This document shows, piece by piece, positions 1-7,969 of a DNA stretch of 25,033 nucleotides. This DNA comes from a virus. Position 1 is the first letter of the stretch, and each line of letters opens with the position of its first letter. Under the pieces are notes generated by a model. It had not been told where the DNA came from, did no database searches, and saw only the letters and a program-made list of their open reading frames with translations. The translations under genes were made by a program, and so were the position numbers. The stretch is taken from IMG/VR virus record IMGVR_UViG_3300033571_014625, positions 1 through 25,033 of that record. One strand, written 5' to 3'.

Positions 1-1179
1 AATACATTACCAGGTATTCGTGCTGGTACACTTGCTCGTGTTAAAGGAACTTCTGAACCAGGTGCTAAGGCAAAAGATTTAGTAAACTTGGCTATCAATG
101 TAGTTGTGACCGAGGACGATTGTGGAACCAAGAATGGTGTTTCTATGCCAACTAAAAATATTGACTGCGAAGGTAGATACCTAGGGGAAGATACGACTAT
201 TGGTGGAACACTATATAAACGAAATACACTCATGACTGTTGAATCCATGAAGGAAATTCAAAAACATATTAGTGAAATAAAATTACGTAGCCCTCTCACA
301 TGCTTATTAACTCGTGGTGTTTGTAAAAAGTGCCAAGGCTTTAATGAGCATGGTAGAGATTATAATGTGGGTGAAAATGCTGGAGTAAACGCAGCACAAT
401 CTATGTCTGAACCGCTCACACAGATGGCCATGAGATTATTCCACTCTGGTGGTTCCGCAAATGGTGCGGGGGCTAAAATGGGAAATCAATTAGATCGTTT
501 AAGTGAGCTTTTTGAAATGCCCCAAACACTTAGAGATAAAGCAGTTATCACTACAGTGGATGGGAGCGTTGTTAATATAAAAGAAGATGACGTTGCAGGT
601 GGTTACTTTGTACAGATTGGTGAAACTGAATTTAAAATTCCTAGTGGTAAACAACTATCTGTAAAAATAGGAGATACGGTTAAAAAAGGCCAAGCGTTAT
701 GCGATGGGCCGGTAAATCCTCATGAGCTCCTTGAGGTTGGTGGTATGCCCATGGCTCGCGATTATTTGCTAAAAGAAATGTCTCAAATTTATGGATCCTA
801 CGGTGTAAGACAAAGACATGTAGAAACTGTTCTGAGAAATCTTACAAATATGGTAGAAGTAGTAGAAGATCCAGAATTTGAATTTGTTCCAGGAGAGGTA
901 ATTGCACGTACACAGATGCTGCGTACAAATGCAGAAAGAAATGTTTCTAAGAAAAAACTAATTGTCGCCAAAGATACATTGAAACGTATCAATGAGGCTG
1001 TTCAAGTAAATACAGAAAACGACTTTTTAGCTGGATTAAATTACCAAGAGATTAGAGATGTTATTACCGAAGGTGCGGCTTTGGGAGCAAAATCTAACTT
1101 GCATGGTATAAATCCTTTGCCTGGTATCGCTTATGGATCGGAATTTGGCATGAAGCAGTCAGCAACCGGAGTTTACTAA
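1..1179 (+). CDS. DNA-directed RNA polymerase beta' subunit, C-terminal part (5' end outside window)
   Basis: This is the C-terminal part (392 residues) of a multisubunit RNA polymerase catalytic subunit. The frame is open from base 1, so the real start is upstream. Numbering from the first codon, all four cysteines of the beta' zinc site 2 are present: C41 (in DDCGT), then C101, C108 and C111 (in LTCLLTRGVCKKC). The trigger-loop region follows, with NAAQSMSEPLTQ at about 130-141 and FHSGG at 147-151, close to the bacterial AAQSIGEPGTQ and FHIGG. The C-terminal part also aligns by eye with bacterial beta', with no large trigger-loop insertion: GDTVKKGQALCDGPVNPHEL (about 226-245) and the ITEGAALGAKSNLHG stretch. 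The stop overlaps the next start (TAATG). It would transcribe phage genes, either late in infection or from a virion-carried enzyme; the sequence does not decide which. The family assignment is secure. Confidence 0.95.
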   Translation, partial: NTLPGIRAGTLARVKGTSEPGAKAKDLVNLAINVVVTEDDCGTKNGVSMPTKNIDCEGRYLGEDTTIGGTLYKRNTLMTVESMKEIQKHISEIKLRSPLTCLLTRGVCKKCQGFNEHGRDYNVGENAGVNAAQSMSEPLTQMAMRLFHSGGSANGAGAKMGNQLDRLSELFEMPQTLRDKAVITTVDGSVVNIKEDDVAGGYFVQIGETEFKIPSGKQLSVKIGDTVKKGQALCDGPVNPHELLEVGGMPMARDYLLKEMSQIYGSYGVRQRHVETVLRNLTNMVEVVEDPEFEFVPGEVIARTQMLRTNAERNVSKKKLIVAKDTLKRINEAVQVNTENDFLAGLNYQEIRDVITEGAALGAKSNLHGINPLPGIAYGSEFGMKQSATGVY

Positions 1180-2294
1180 TGTTTAAAGTCTCAAAATCTA
1201 CGTGGGAAAATGGAAGTGATTTTATTTCTAAGTCTCCCGCAGAGATTAAAAAAGGCATAGTTGTGGAGGTCTATTCGGATAGAGGTACGTGTGATGTACG
1301 TACTTTAGATATACGTAGCTCATTCTATGGGGATATACCATACGCAACAGGCTATTTAGGTCCAGATGGAAATGGTATGGACATCTGCCCAGAAGTCGGT
1401 TCATATTGTTATTTCATAGCAACAGACTCTGCTAGTATGGATGCTAAGGATGCAAAATATACACAAGCAACTATATTCTGTTTTATGTCTCCTAGATCTG
1501 ATAATGCTAGCCTTGGTACGAGAAGTCAAATATCTCCAGGAGATATACGAATGACAGCTGGTAGCGGAGAAGTTCTTCTTAGAAATAACGGCGACATGTA
1601 CTTATTCTCTGGCCCAGCAATTGGAACGGCATTTTTATCCACAAGAGCTTTGATGCAAACAGTGGCTCCATCATATGTTTTAAATACAATGGGTGGCTCT
1701 GTAAAGTGGATTACAAATTCTGATATAGAAGGCGGGCCAACAGACTTTACTGCGGTCATTAAAAAATCGGCGACAGATGAGCAAGGGTATGTAACGATTT
1801 CTGCCGGAGACGCAAACAATGGCACATTTTCTGTAAGCGTGCAAGATACCGGATCTAGTGATTCTACAAATGTATTTGATCTACGAGTGTTCACAGACTC
1901 TCAACCAACAACATTGTTTGCTGGAAATGGTCTTGAAATATCTACAGGAACGGGGCCTTTGTCCTTAAATGGTAGAGTAATTATAGAACAAACATCCCTT
2001 AATATGAACCTAGGCAACGCATCCGTCTTGCTAGAAAACGATGAAGCGAGTAAGATGACAATTAACGCGGATGAGATCGTTATCAATACTAGTAAACCCC
2101 TCGTTATCAACATGGACGGCGAGGAGATTGTACGGTTGGAGAAAGACACGTTAAAAAAACTTGTAACAGAGTTTTTAATTCCGTGGATTAAAACACACAC
2201 TCACGCAAACGCTCCCGTAGATGCACCCCAGCTCCAAGCGTTAGAGCTTTTAATACAAAATGAAAAATTGATTACAAAAAGTAAACTTTCTTAG
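1179..2294 (+). CDS. Putative baseplate central spike protein (gpV/gp5-like: OB-fold plus beta-helix)
   Basis: This 371-residue protein probably forms the membrane-piercing tip under the tail tube. Residues about 25-110 are rich in beta strands and resemble the OB-fold of gpV-type spike proteins (KKGIVVEVYSDRGTCDV, then a glycine-rich PYATGYLGPDGNG loop). Residues about 120-325 are short alternating strands of the kind that build a beta-helix (GDIRMTAGSGEVLLRNNGDM; MNLGNASVLLENDEASKMTI). Near the C-terminus a THTH sequence (H340, H342) resembles the His-x-His motif that binds iron at some spike tips, although here about 30 helical residues follow it. The gene overlaps beta' by one base, and a GGAG follows it for the next gene. 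The assignment rests on architecture rather than on a diagnostic motif. A tail fibre or other beta-helical virion protein is the main alternative. Confidence 0.5.
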   Translation: MFKVSKSTWENGSDFISKSPAEIKKGIVVEVYSDRGTCDVRTLDIRSSFYGDIPYATGYLGPDGNGMDICPEVGSYCYFIATDSASMDAKDAKYTQATIFCFMSPRSDNASLGTRSQISPGDIRMTAGSGEVLLRNNGDMYLFSGPAIGTAFLSTRALMQTVAPSYVLNTMGGSVKWITNSDIEGGPTDFTAVIKKSATDEQGYVTISAGDANNGTFSVSVQDTGSSDSTNVFDLRVFTDSQPTTLFAGNGLEISTGTGPLSLNGRVIIEQTSLNMNLGNASVLLENDEASKMTINADEIVINTSKPLVINMDGEEIVRLEKDTLKKLVTEFLIPWIKTHTHANAPVDAPQLQALELLIQNEKLITKSKLS

Positions 2295-2302
2295 GAGAAG
2301 TT

Positions 2303-4375
2303 ATGTTTGATATTCCTTTATTTAGAGATAGGTATTCACTTACCAAGATTGCTATGCCTGCAACTGTATCATTACCAGATGATGACAAGAAGTGGGGGCC
2401 ACAAGTATTAAGCGAGTTGCACAGACAAGCTCCTATTATGCAAGATTATCATAGCAACATTGTTATGGACAGAACTGACCCACAAAAAGGCTACGGCTTT
2501 GGTTATATTATTGCTACACCAAAAACAAATAATCCTTTACTTGCGGATACACTTCCATCTGTAAAAATTCCGGTAGTTATTCGTAACTTTAGACTATCCC
2601 CTTTTGATGTTTTCTTCGACCAATCAGGTGATGGGTTTCCACTAACTGAACGCAGATTACAGCAAGCCTTGATGCGCATGGATCCGTTTGATGGCCCTGT
2701 TAATGAAAATGAACCAGGACCAGGTAGTGACGTTCGTCAGATGCTAACACCTCCTTGGGAAAATGTTGGTCAGTTTTATAGAGGTGTTAACAGTGCTGTG
2801 AGTCAAGCCGGACAAGTAAAAACGTCATCCTTACTCAGTAGTCTAAGCGGGTATATTCAACCAAAGGCTTTAGTTAAAATTGCAAATTGGGTCCGATCAG
2901 ACGAAGGTAAACATTTACTCTACAATAATGACGCAAGAGATGCATTTCAACGATCTTTAGGTCTTCGCCCAATGGCTACAGATAATTTAGTAAAGGTTGC
3001 AGAAGCAGAAGGACCCGTTGTTATCCAGTACAGATGGAATGGCGGAGACAACGTTATGGTAAAGTTTGCACAGCCTGGAGGTTTTGACCCTCAGCAAGGA
3101 CAAGTACCCGCCCAAGACGCCGCCCAACAAATGCCCCCTGAGCAACAAGAACAGTTAGCGCAAGACGGCGCAGCAGTCCAGGCTCCACAGATGGAAGTAA
3201 TGTCTCCCGAGCAAATGGATATGGACGAGTTTCAACCCGTTTCAACTTTTGGTGTTTACAAGGTAATCACAGTTAATAACGAACAAATGCTAGGTTGGGT
3301 TTTCCCATTCCTTTTATCATTTAAGATGGAAAAAATCCCAATGGCGTTATTTACAGACGGGTCTAACTATGCCACACACCAAATGATTCCAGGGGTATTA
3401 GCAGGTACATCAACTGCACTACCAAGTGAAACTCCTCAAGGTCGGGGATTTTTCTACGTAGTTAGAAACGGTAAAGCTTTTGCATTTGCACCTATCGATC
3501 TTATGGGGGAGCAACAGCAGCCCGACGGTAGTGTAGTCTATATGGCAACTACTATTTTAGGTGGTAATCAAATCCAATTACAAAAGGTACAAGGCATGAA
3601 CTCACCTGCTGAGATGGGTGAGCAGATGTTCGCAATACCAATGGACGTAAAGTGGGTTTCATTTAAGAACCAAACAAATCCTTTGGTTGAAGATCCTATG
3701 CAGGCTAGCCAACGCTCAGCATCATATTTAATGGCACAACAGGCTCAAGCTCAACAAGCTGCCATGGCTCAGCAACAACAAGCGCAACAAGGAGGCGGTA
3801 AACAACAAAAGACCGCTTCTTTAATGGCTACAGTTAGAGCAACGCAAGACAATACCTATACTCTTGGTGGACCAGCGTTTGAGGAATTAGATAGAAAACA
3901 TACACACTTTTTAGACGCATCTGATACAGCTTGGATGTTAGCATTGGCTGGTATCGATCCAGACTATACAATGAGTAAGCTTGCCTCTATTCATATTATG
4001 GACAAGGGTTTCTTAGAGTTTCCTACCTTACGTAGACTTACACCACCACGTGTAGAACATGTAAAAATAGCCTCTTTGTCTCACCCAATCTATAAGCTAA
4101 ATCGTTTCTTAGTTAAAGAGGCGGCAGCAATTCAAGATCCAATGATTGCTGATACACTTTTATCTTTAAACTTTCTAACACCTGACAATATCTCCCACTT
4201 TATTGCAAATATTCCTCAGCTAGAAGAAACAATTCATTTGTTATCAAATATGCTTTTGGCTTCAAGAGTTGGCGCAAAAGAGATTCCAGAAGGTGCGTGC
4301 AGTGATGCTCTTAGGAATTTGGATGATGTTATCAATGGTATAAGACTACTTACCATGAGAGACGTAAACGTATGA
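2303..4375 (+). CDS. Large virion-associated protein of unknown function with two Q-rich linkers and eight KxA motifs
   Basis: I do not recognise the family of this 690-residue protein. It starts after a good AGGAG site. Globular-looking segments are separated by two low-complexity linkers rich in Gln, Ala and Pro, at about residues 259-312 and 477-502. The recurrent K-x-A motif occurs at K15, K192, K231, K254, K503 (directly after the second linker), K559, K588 and K605. The first is L13-T-K15-I-A17, the same position as in three other proteins here. This layout would fit a structural or internal head protein cut at several sites by the prohead protease, but that is inference. Its size would allow a portal, yet I see no portal signature. 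The stop overlaps the next start as ATGA. Confidence 0.75.
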   Translation: MFDIPLFRDRYSLTKIAMPATVSLPDDDKKWGPQVLSELHRQAPIMQDYHSNIVMDRTDPQKGYGFGYIIATPKTNNPLLADTLPSVKIPVVIRNFRLSPFDVFFDQSGDGFPLTERRLQQALMRMDPFDGPVNENEPGPGSDVRQMLTPPWENVGQFYRGVNSAVSQAGQVKTSSLLSSLSGYIQPKALVKIANWVRSDEGKHLLYNNDARDAFQRSLGLRPMATDNLVKVAEAEGPVVIQYRWNGGDNVMVKFAQPGGFDPQQGQVPAQDAAQQMPPEQQEQLAQDGAAVQAPQMEVMSPEQMDMDEFQPVSTFGVYKVITVNNEQMLGWVFPFLLSFKMEKIPMALFTDGSNYATHQMIPGVLAGTSTALPSETPQGRGFFYVVRNGKAFAFAPIDLMGEQQQPDGSVVYMATTILGGNQIQLQKVQGMNSPAEMGEQMFAIPMDVKWVSFKNQTNPLVEDPMQASQRSASYLMAQQAQAQQAAMAQQQQAQQGGGKQQKTASLMATVRATQDNTYTLGGPAFEELDRKHTHFLDASDTAWMLALAGIDPDYTMSKLASIHIMDKGFLEFPTLRRLTPPRVEHVKIASLSHPIYKLNRFLVKEAAAIQDPMIADTLLSLNFLTPDNISHFIANIPQLEETIHLLSNMLLASRVGAKEIPEGACSDALRNLDDVINGIRLLTMRDVNV

Positions 4376-5196
4376 TAAAGCACCCAAGTGAATTGTTCAT
4401 TAAACATTTACTAACACTTAGTTTTGATGACGACGCAGTTAAAAATGCGTTAAAAGATTTTGGCTTACCGCCTATCTTAGATACTCATGCGAGTTATTTA
4501 AATGAGTTAAGAACGTCTTTGGACTCAAACAAGCCCAAATGTTTTAATATTGCGGATACATCAGACGATAGCGTAAATTATTTAAAGGGTCATAAGATTT
4601 ATAATTTATTGCACCCAGATGCGTCTGTTCTCTCTTGTATACAAGTTTTTGATAATCCACAAGCTAGGCGAGACTTATTTATGGGTATTCTTGGTAGAAT
4701 AGATGAAACACAGCTAGTCGGCCATATTAACCGTAAGTTTTCCCTAGATATTAGCGTTAGAACGCTTCAGATTATTAAACACTATTATTTCAATTCCGAT
4801 GGCATTTCTTCAGAGGATTGGGCTGATCTATTTTCAAATATGCCAGGTGGTACAGATGCCACTGGATTTGAGTCTTGTCTATCTGGTGGAGCAAGTGTCG
4901 CTTCATATCGTATTGGTATTGAACAAAATGTTACAATACGTGAAGTTGTAAAAGAAGCTGTAACAGCTCTTTACGTTTCCTTACAAGAAGTAAAACATTG
5001 GCCTGCGTCATCATCAAAAATTAAAGTTTTATCAGACACTGTAAGCGCACTTGCTAAGGCGCACGCAGTTATGAACACCGCTGACCAAGAATTAGCAGCC
5101 GTTGCGTCCGAATTAAAACAATTTAAGCTGGCAAGAAATACAAACAAACCGATTCCATTAGATATACTAGCAAAGCAAGGTAAAGTTCATGCTTAA
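4372..5196 (+). CDS. Hypothetical phage protein (274 aa), operon member
   Basis: This is an unrecognised, mostly helical, soluble-looking protein with no signal peptide or membrane segment. Its ATG overlaps the preceding stop (ATGA), and its own end overlaps the next gene by 8 bases, so it is probably translationally coupled in the beta'-spike operon. Late K-x-A-like sequences occur (LAKAHA, FKLARN), but none lies near the N-terminus, unlike in the internal-protein candidates. Its place between a large virion protein and two further small genes suggests a structural or assembly role. The sequence alone does not show which. Confidence 0.7.
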   Translation: MIKHPSELFIKHLLTLSFDDDAVKNALKDFGLPPILDTHASYLNELRTSLDSNKPKCFNIADTSDDSVNYLKGHKIYNLLHPDASVLSCIQVFDNPQARRDLFMGILGRIDETQLVGHINRKFSLDISVRTLQIIKHYYFNSDGISSEDWADLFSNMPGGTDATGFESCLSGGASVASYRIGIEQNVTIREVVKEAVTALYVSLQEVKHWPASSSKIKVLSDTVSALAKAHAVMNTADQELAAVASELKQFKLARNTNKPIPLDILAKQGKVHA

Positions 5197-5557
5197 AGAC
5201 GAATACTTTTCAAAGAATTTTAAAACGGAACCAGTTATATTTCATGATGTTACATCCACCTTTTATACATGTAGCTTTGCACAAAAGGGTAATGACATGA
5301 TTTACCATTTTTATGGTACTCCTAAATGTAGTTCTTTAGCGATATCCCAAATCATCGAGCCAATCTTTTTAGAAACGTTAGGTGAAGACAGCCGTAAGAA
5401 TATAAGCGTAGAGTTTATAAATGACCCACTTCTAGATAACCTAGAGTCTGTCTTTGTAAAAGTAGAAAACCTATGTAAAAATGAGTTAGCACTTAAAAAA
5501 ATGCGTAGAGATGTTTTTGAGCTACTACATGAAAAATTGGGGCAACGATATGCATGA
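5189..5557 (+). CDS. Hypothetical phage protein (122 aa), operon member
   Basis: This is a small alpha/beta protein of unknown family with scattered cysteines (for example TFYTCSF, TPKCSS and ENLCKN) and a basic helical C-terminus (LKKMRRDVFELLHEK). It overlaps the upstream gene by 8 bases and the downstream gene by 8 bases when the downstream start is taken at 5550. That tight packing is the main support for its being real and cotranslated with its neighbours. No motif indicates a function. Confidence 0.65.
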   Translation: MLKDEYFSKNFKTEPVIFHDVTSTFYTCSFAQKGNDMIYHFYGTPKCSSLAISQIIEPIFLETLGEDSRKNISVEFINDPLLDNLESVFVKVENLCKNELALKKMRRDVFELLHEKLGQRYA

Positions 5558-6794
5558 TAATCTAATAAAATTGGCTGTCAGTATGAAACAGCTACAAAAT
5601 TTATCAGATATCAAAGAAAAAGAGGGAACTCTTAGGTATAATACTACGGCACCAATGTTAGTACGTGAAAGCTTTGACAAACAAGGCTTAAATAGAAACC
5701 AAAGAAAACGCGTTTTAAATATAATGAGTGAAAACTTATTACAAACTGTTCCAACAGAAGAAGTATTAAATAAACGCAAAGCTGTAGAGGTACTTAAAGA
5801 GGGAACTCGTCCTGGTCTAGGCAGTCAATCCTTTATGAGTAAAAAGCAATTAAAGATTTTACCTGAGCATGTTCAAGATCAAATGAAGTTGACTCTTGAG
5901 ATGGGACAAAAGCCGAATTCTTATAAAAACACTAGATATCTTTATAAAAACCCAAAGATGGCTAATACCGTAAATAAAACTGTAGAAGATTTGTTTACAA
6001 GGGACAAAGCTGTAGCCTTGGTAAATCCTGAGGCAGATATTAAATCGTTATTATTCAAACATAACTTAAGATCAAACACTAACATAACGCCTAATGATCT
6101 ATCTCAAAAGGATAAGGACGCTCTAAAGTTAATAACAGCTCACCACGAGTTAAGTGAGGTTAATCCAAAGCATAATAAGCATGGATCTAGGTTTGCATCC
6201 GTTAGCCCAGGACACTCTCATATAGCCTTGCAGAATGTAAGAGATATGAATGTTGTCAATACGATGAATGAAGCGCCAGAAGCTCAAAAAATTATGCGTA
6301 ATTTTAGACAAGCGGAGTTGGGGGAAATGACTAGAAAGGGTACCGATTTTGTTAGCGCTACCGTTGCGCCAAGTCAAGGGATTAGTAAACTAACTGAGGG
6401 TATTAGAGGTGGTCAGCAAGGTTTTGAAAATCGTATAAAACAAAATGCGGAAAGATTGATGTCGGAGCATAAAGAACATAATCAAAAAGTACTCAGTAGG
6501 GTACCAGAAAGATTGCACAGTCATCCTGCAGTACAACAAAGGCTAAAACCTACCGACCAAAATGTTATTGATCAAATGGCCGAGACTACTACTAGAAAGG
6601 CTGGTAGACTAAATAGACACCAAATTAAAACCCTTGGGAAATTGCTAGATAAACATGTATCTGAACCAATGATTGCGGATAAAATAGAAGAAATAAGTGG
6701 GTATAGGGCAGGATCTGATTTAATGAGACAAGACGCTGTTAAGAGTATGGGAAAATACATTAAAAGAATTTCTAGAAAAGGCCGTGTAAGATGA
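5550..6794 (+). CDS. Basic protein of unknown function with an N-terminal KLA motif and an HHExxE segment (414 aa)
   Basis: I chose the ATG at 5550, which has a GGGG tract about 8 bases upstream and puts the recurrent motif (LIKLAVS, K7-L-A9) at the extreme N-terminus. An in-frame ATG at 5529 is possible but lacks a good ribosome site. The protein is strongly basic and helical and ends in RISRKGRVR. A segment around residues 196-224 reads AHHELSE (H198, H199, E200, E203) and then GHSH (H222, H224). This looks like a metal-ligand arrangement, but it is not a standard HExxH peptidase motif. A DNA-associated internal head protein is plausible because of the charge and the leader motif. The 3' end overlaps the next start (ATGA). 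Confidence 0.7.
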   Translation: MHDNLIKLAVSMKQLQNLSDIKEKEGTLRYNTTAPMLVRESFDKQGLNRNQRKRVLNIMSENLLQTVPTEEVLNKRKAVEVLKEGTRPGLGSQSFMSKKQLKILPEHVQDQMKLTLEMGQKPNSYKNTRYLYKNPKMANTVNKTVEDLFTRDKAVALVNPEADIKSLLFKHNLRSNTNITPNDLSQKDKDALKLITAHHELSEVNPKHNKHGSRFASVSPGHSHIALQNVRDMNVVNTMNEAPEAQKIMRNFRQAELGEMTRKGTDFVSATVAPSQGISKLTEGIRGGQQGFENRIKQNAERLMSEHKEHNQKVLSRVPERLHSHPAVQQRLKPTDQNVIDQMAETTTRKAGRLNRHQIKTLGKLLDKHVSEPMIADKIEEISGYRAGSDLMRQDAVKSMGKYIKRISRKGRVR

Positions 6795-6949
6795 AATACT
6801 TTTTAGTAATAATATTTTCTATTATTTGTTTAGCTCAAGCTCCATTACCCCCTAAAGAAGAGCCCAAAAAGGTGGACATGTTCATAGACCCTGATACAAT
6901 TGATAAAGACGAATGTCCTGAAGGTATAGACCCAAAACATTGTAAATAG
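6791..6949 (+). CDS. Small predicted secreted protein (52 aa) with signal peptide
   Basis: This short gene starts with an ATG that overlaps the upstream stop (ATGA at 6791-6794), so it is likely translated by coupling. The product begins MKYFLVIIFSIICLAQA: one Lys, a hydrophobic core, and an A-x-A-like end (AQA) that fits signal peptidase I cleavage after residue 17. The mature part is about 35 residues, rich in Pro and acidic residues, with two cysteines (C42, C51) that could form a disulfide outside the cytoplasm. A lipobox is not convincing. A role in the envelope (lysis helper, spanin-like or superinfection-related) is possible but not shown. The exact overlap and the signal peptide make it a credible gene despite its size. 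Confidence 0.65.
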   Translation: MKYFLVIIFSIICLAQAPLPPKEEPKKVDMFIDPDTIDKDECPEGIDPKHCK

Positions 6950-6977
6950 GCAATATAATTTGCGCCTAGATGATAGT

Positions 6978-7020
6978 AAATCTGCAAAAATACTAAAAAT
7001 ATTGGGATAAGTATATAGAA
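6978..7020 (+). promoter_or_regulatory. Promoter-like conserved element, copy A
   Basis: This 43-bp element lies in a 112-bp gap. By eye it matches 38 of 43 bases of the element at 7859-7901. Conserved blocks are AAATCTGCAAAA at the left and GATAAGTATATAGAA at the right. Both copies lie upstream of a start codon (here about 42 bases before 7062). No TTGACA-type -35 lies at a proper distance from the TATATA, so this is not an ordinary sigma70 promoter. A promoter read by the phage polymerase or by an alternative factor is inferred. Confidence 0.5.
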
Positions 7021-7061
7021 CAGAAACAAAACAACTATAGCATTCAGAAAGGCTATTTATC

Positions 7062-7748
7062 ATGTTCAAGTCCACATTTTCTACTCCATCAGAGGTACAT
7101 TCAACCATGAACACACAACAACCAGCACAAGAAGCTCGTAAAGCACGCGTAAACCGTTTCAAGAAAGAAACAAAGAAGGAAGCTCAACAAATGGACATTA
7201 AGCAATTATTAGACGCTATCAATGAAGCAGAAACCCAACTAATCATGTTATTGGCTATGGTCGAAAATAACCCATTATTTGCAGCAAATACAATGGGTGC
7301 TGTACAAGACATTTTGACACAAATCATTGATACATTGAAGCCACATACAAATGATCTTGCAACTATCATCAATGAATATAACAGCATCTCTTGGGATCTT
7401 ACAGAAACAGTTGCCATCTCATTTAAGGATATCTATCCAGTAATGGGAGAAGCATATGATGCGATCAAAAATCAAAAGTGCCCAATGATCTGTAAGGAAG
7501 ATATTGATGCTGTACTTGATCTCGCTGATGAACAAATCACTTTGATGAATTGCACATCAGATCAAGCATGTGATGTAATCAAAGGTATTCTAAGCGTGAT
7601 CAGTAAGATCAAATTGATGGCACCAAGGATCTTGAGATTACTCGGGAAGATCGATGTATTGGGTAAAACCTTACAAGCAAAGTTTGGTGAGATCAAGATT
7701 GATCCTTACTATGAGGGCAATGCATTTGATGGATTTGCTCAAAAGTAA
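7062..7748 (+). CDS. Helical cytoplasmic protein of unknown function (228 aa) in accessory cassette
   Basis: This is an all-helical protein I do not recognise. The start at 7062 is preceded by GAAAGG with 9 bases of spacing; an internal ATG at 7107 is the alternative. After a basic, polar N-terminus (ARKARVNRFKKETKKEAQQ, about 26-44), amphipathic helices run to the end. Three of its four cysteines lie in the second half (KCPMICK and NCTSDQAC, about 138-167). It is the first gene behind the conserved element at 6978 and stands alone, unlike the overlapping virion genes. Its codon use differs from its neighbours, favouring ATC and AAG, and its second half is dense in GATC tetramers. It looks like an independently expressed accessory gene, but its function is unknown. 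Confidence 0.75.
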   Translation: MFKSTFSTPSEVHSTMNTQQPAQEARKARVNRFKKETKKEAQQMDIKQLLDAINEAETQLIMLLAMVENNPLFAANTMGAVQDILTQIIDTLKPHTNDLATIINEYNSISWDLTETVAISFKDIYPVMGEAYDAIKNQKCPMICKEDIDAVLDLADEQITLMNCTSDQACDVIKGILSVISKIKLMAPRILRLLGKIDVLGKTLQAKFGEIKIDPYYEGNAFDGFAQK

Positions 7749-7835
7749 CATTAATATTTGCTAAGAAAATGAATAAACTAGTAGGAATAAAACGGTTTAA
7801 AGACGGAAAGTAAACTGAATTAATACACGATATTT

Positions 7836-7857
7836 TTTAGCTTAAATCACTATCATC
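7836..7857. repeat. 22-bp repeat, copy 1 (partner at 8609-8630)
   Basis: TTTAGCTTAAAT followed by ACTATCATC one base later matches 21 of 22 bases at 8609-8630. Here it is the left flank of the promoter-like element copy B. At 8609 it forms the last codons and the stop of the minus-strand gene. Read on the minus strand, both copies end in DDS-x-LS-stop. The nonamer also occurs inverted (GATGATAGT) at 6969-6977, next to element copy A. Confidence 0.6.
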
Positions 7858-7858
7858 A

Positions 7859-7901
7859 AAATCTGCAAAAGTGCTGAAAATGTTGTGATAAGTATATAGA
7901 A
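7859..7901 (+). promoter_or_regulatory. Promoter-like conserved element, copy B
   Basis: This is the second copy of the 43-bp element, differing from copy A at five positions (four A/G transitions and one G/T). It lies in the 215-bp gap between 7748 and 7964, about 60 bases before the start of the 91-aa gene. The rest of this gap holds the 22-bp repeat to the left and a purine- and CAAA-rich leader to the right. I see no clear terminator for the upstream gene in it. Recurrence upstream of two accessory genes supports a promoter or regulator-binding role. Confidence 0.5.
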
Positions 7902-7936
7902 ACAAAGAGAGAAAAGTCATAACTCTCATAACTCTA

Positions 7937-7969
7937 ACAAACCAAACAAAAAAGGAGTCCAAAATGGAC
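7937..7969 (+). promoter_or_regulatory. Duplicated translation leader, copy 1
   Basis: This CAAA-rich, unstructured leader ends in AAAGGAGTCC, AAA and ATGGAC. It is almost the same as the leader at 8261-8291, differing mainly by two extra A residues. The GGAG lies 6 bases before the ATG. GTCC and GGAC can pair across AAAAT to make a 4-bp hairpin with the start codon at its edge, and both copies keep it. The near-identity suggests a duplicated translation unit. Confidence 0.6.

Noticed and set aside
1-1179. Reading the window as a bacterial chromosome because of the RNA polymerase gene
   Set aside because: The gene overlaps a spike candidate and is followed by terminase, capsid and sheath genes; the beta' sequence also departs clearly from bacterial forms (for example SMSEPLTQMAMR).
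6845-7162. Minus-strand frame across the gap and the promoter-like copy A
   Set aside because: It overlaps the signal-peptide gene and the start of the 7062 gene, has odd Cys/Phe-rich composition, and is open mainly because of the conserved element. Differences between the two element copies do not show a coding pattern strong enough to override this.
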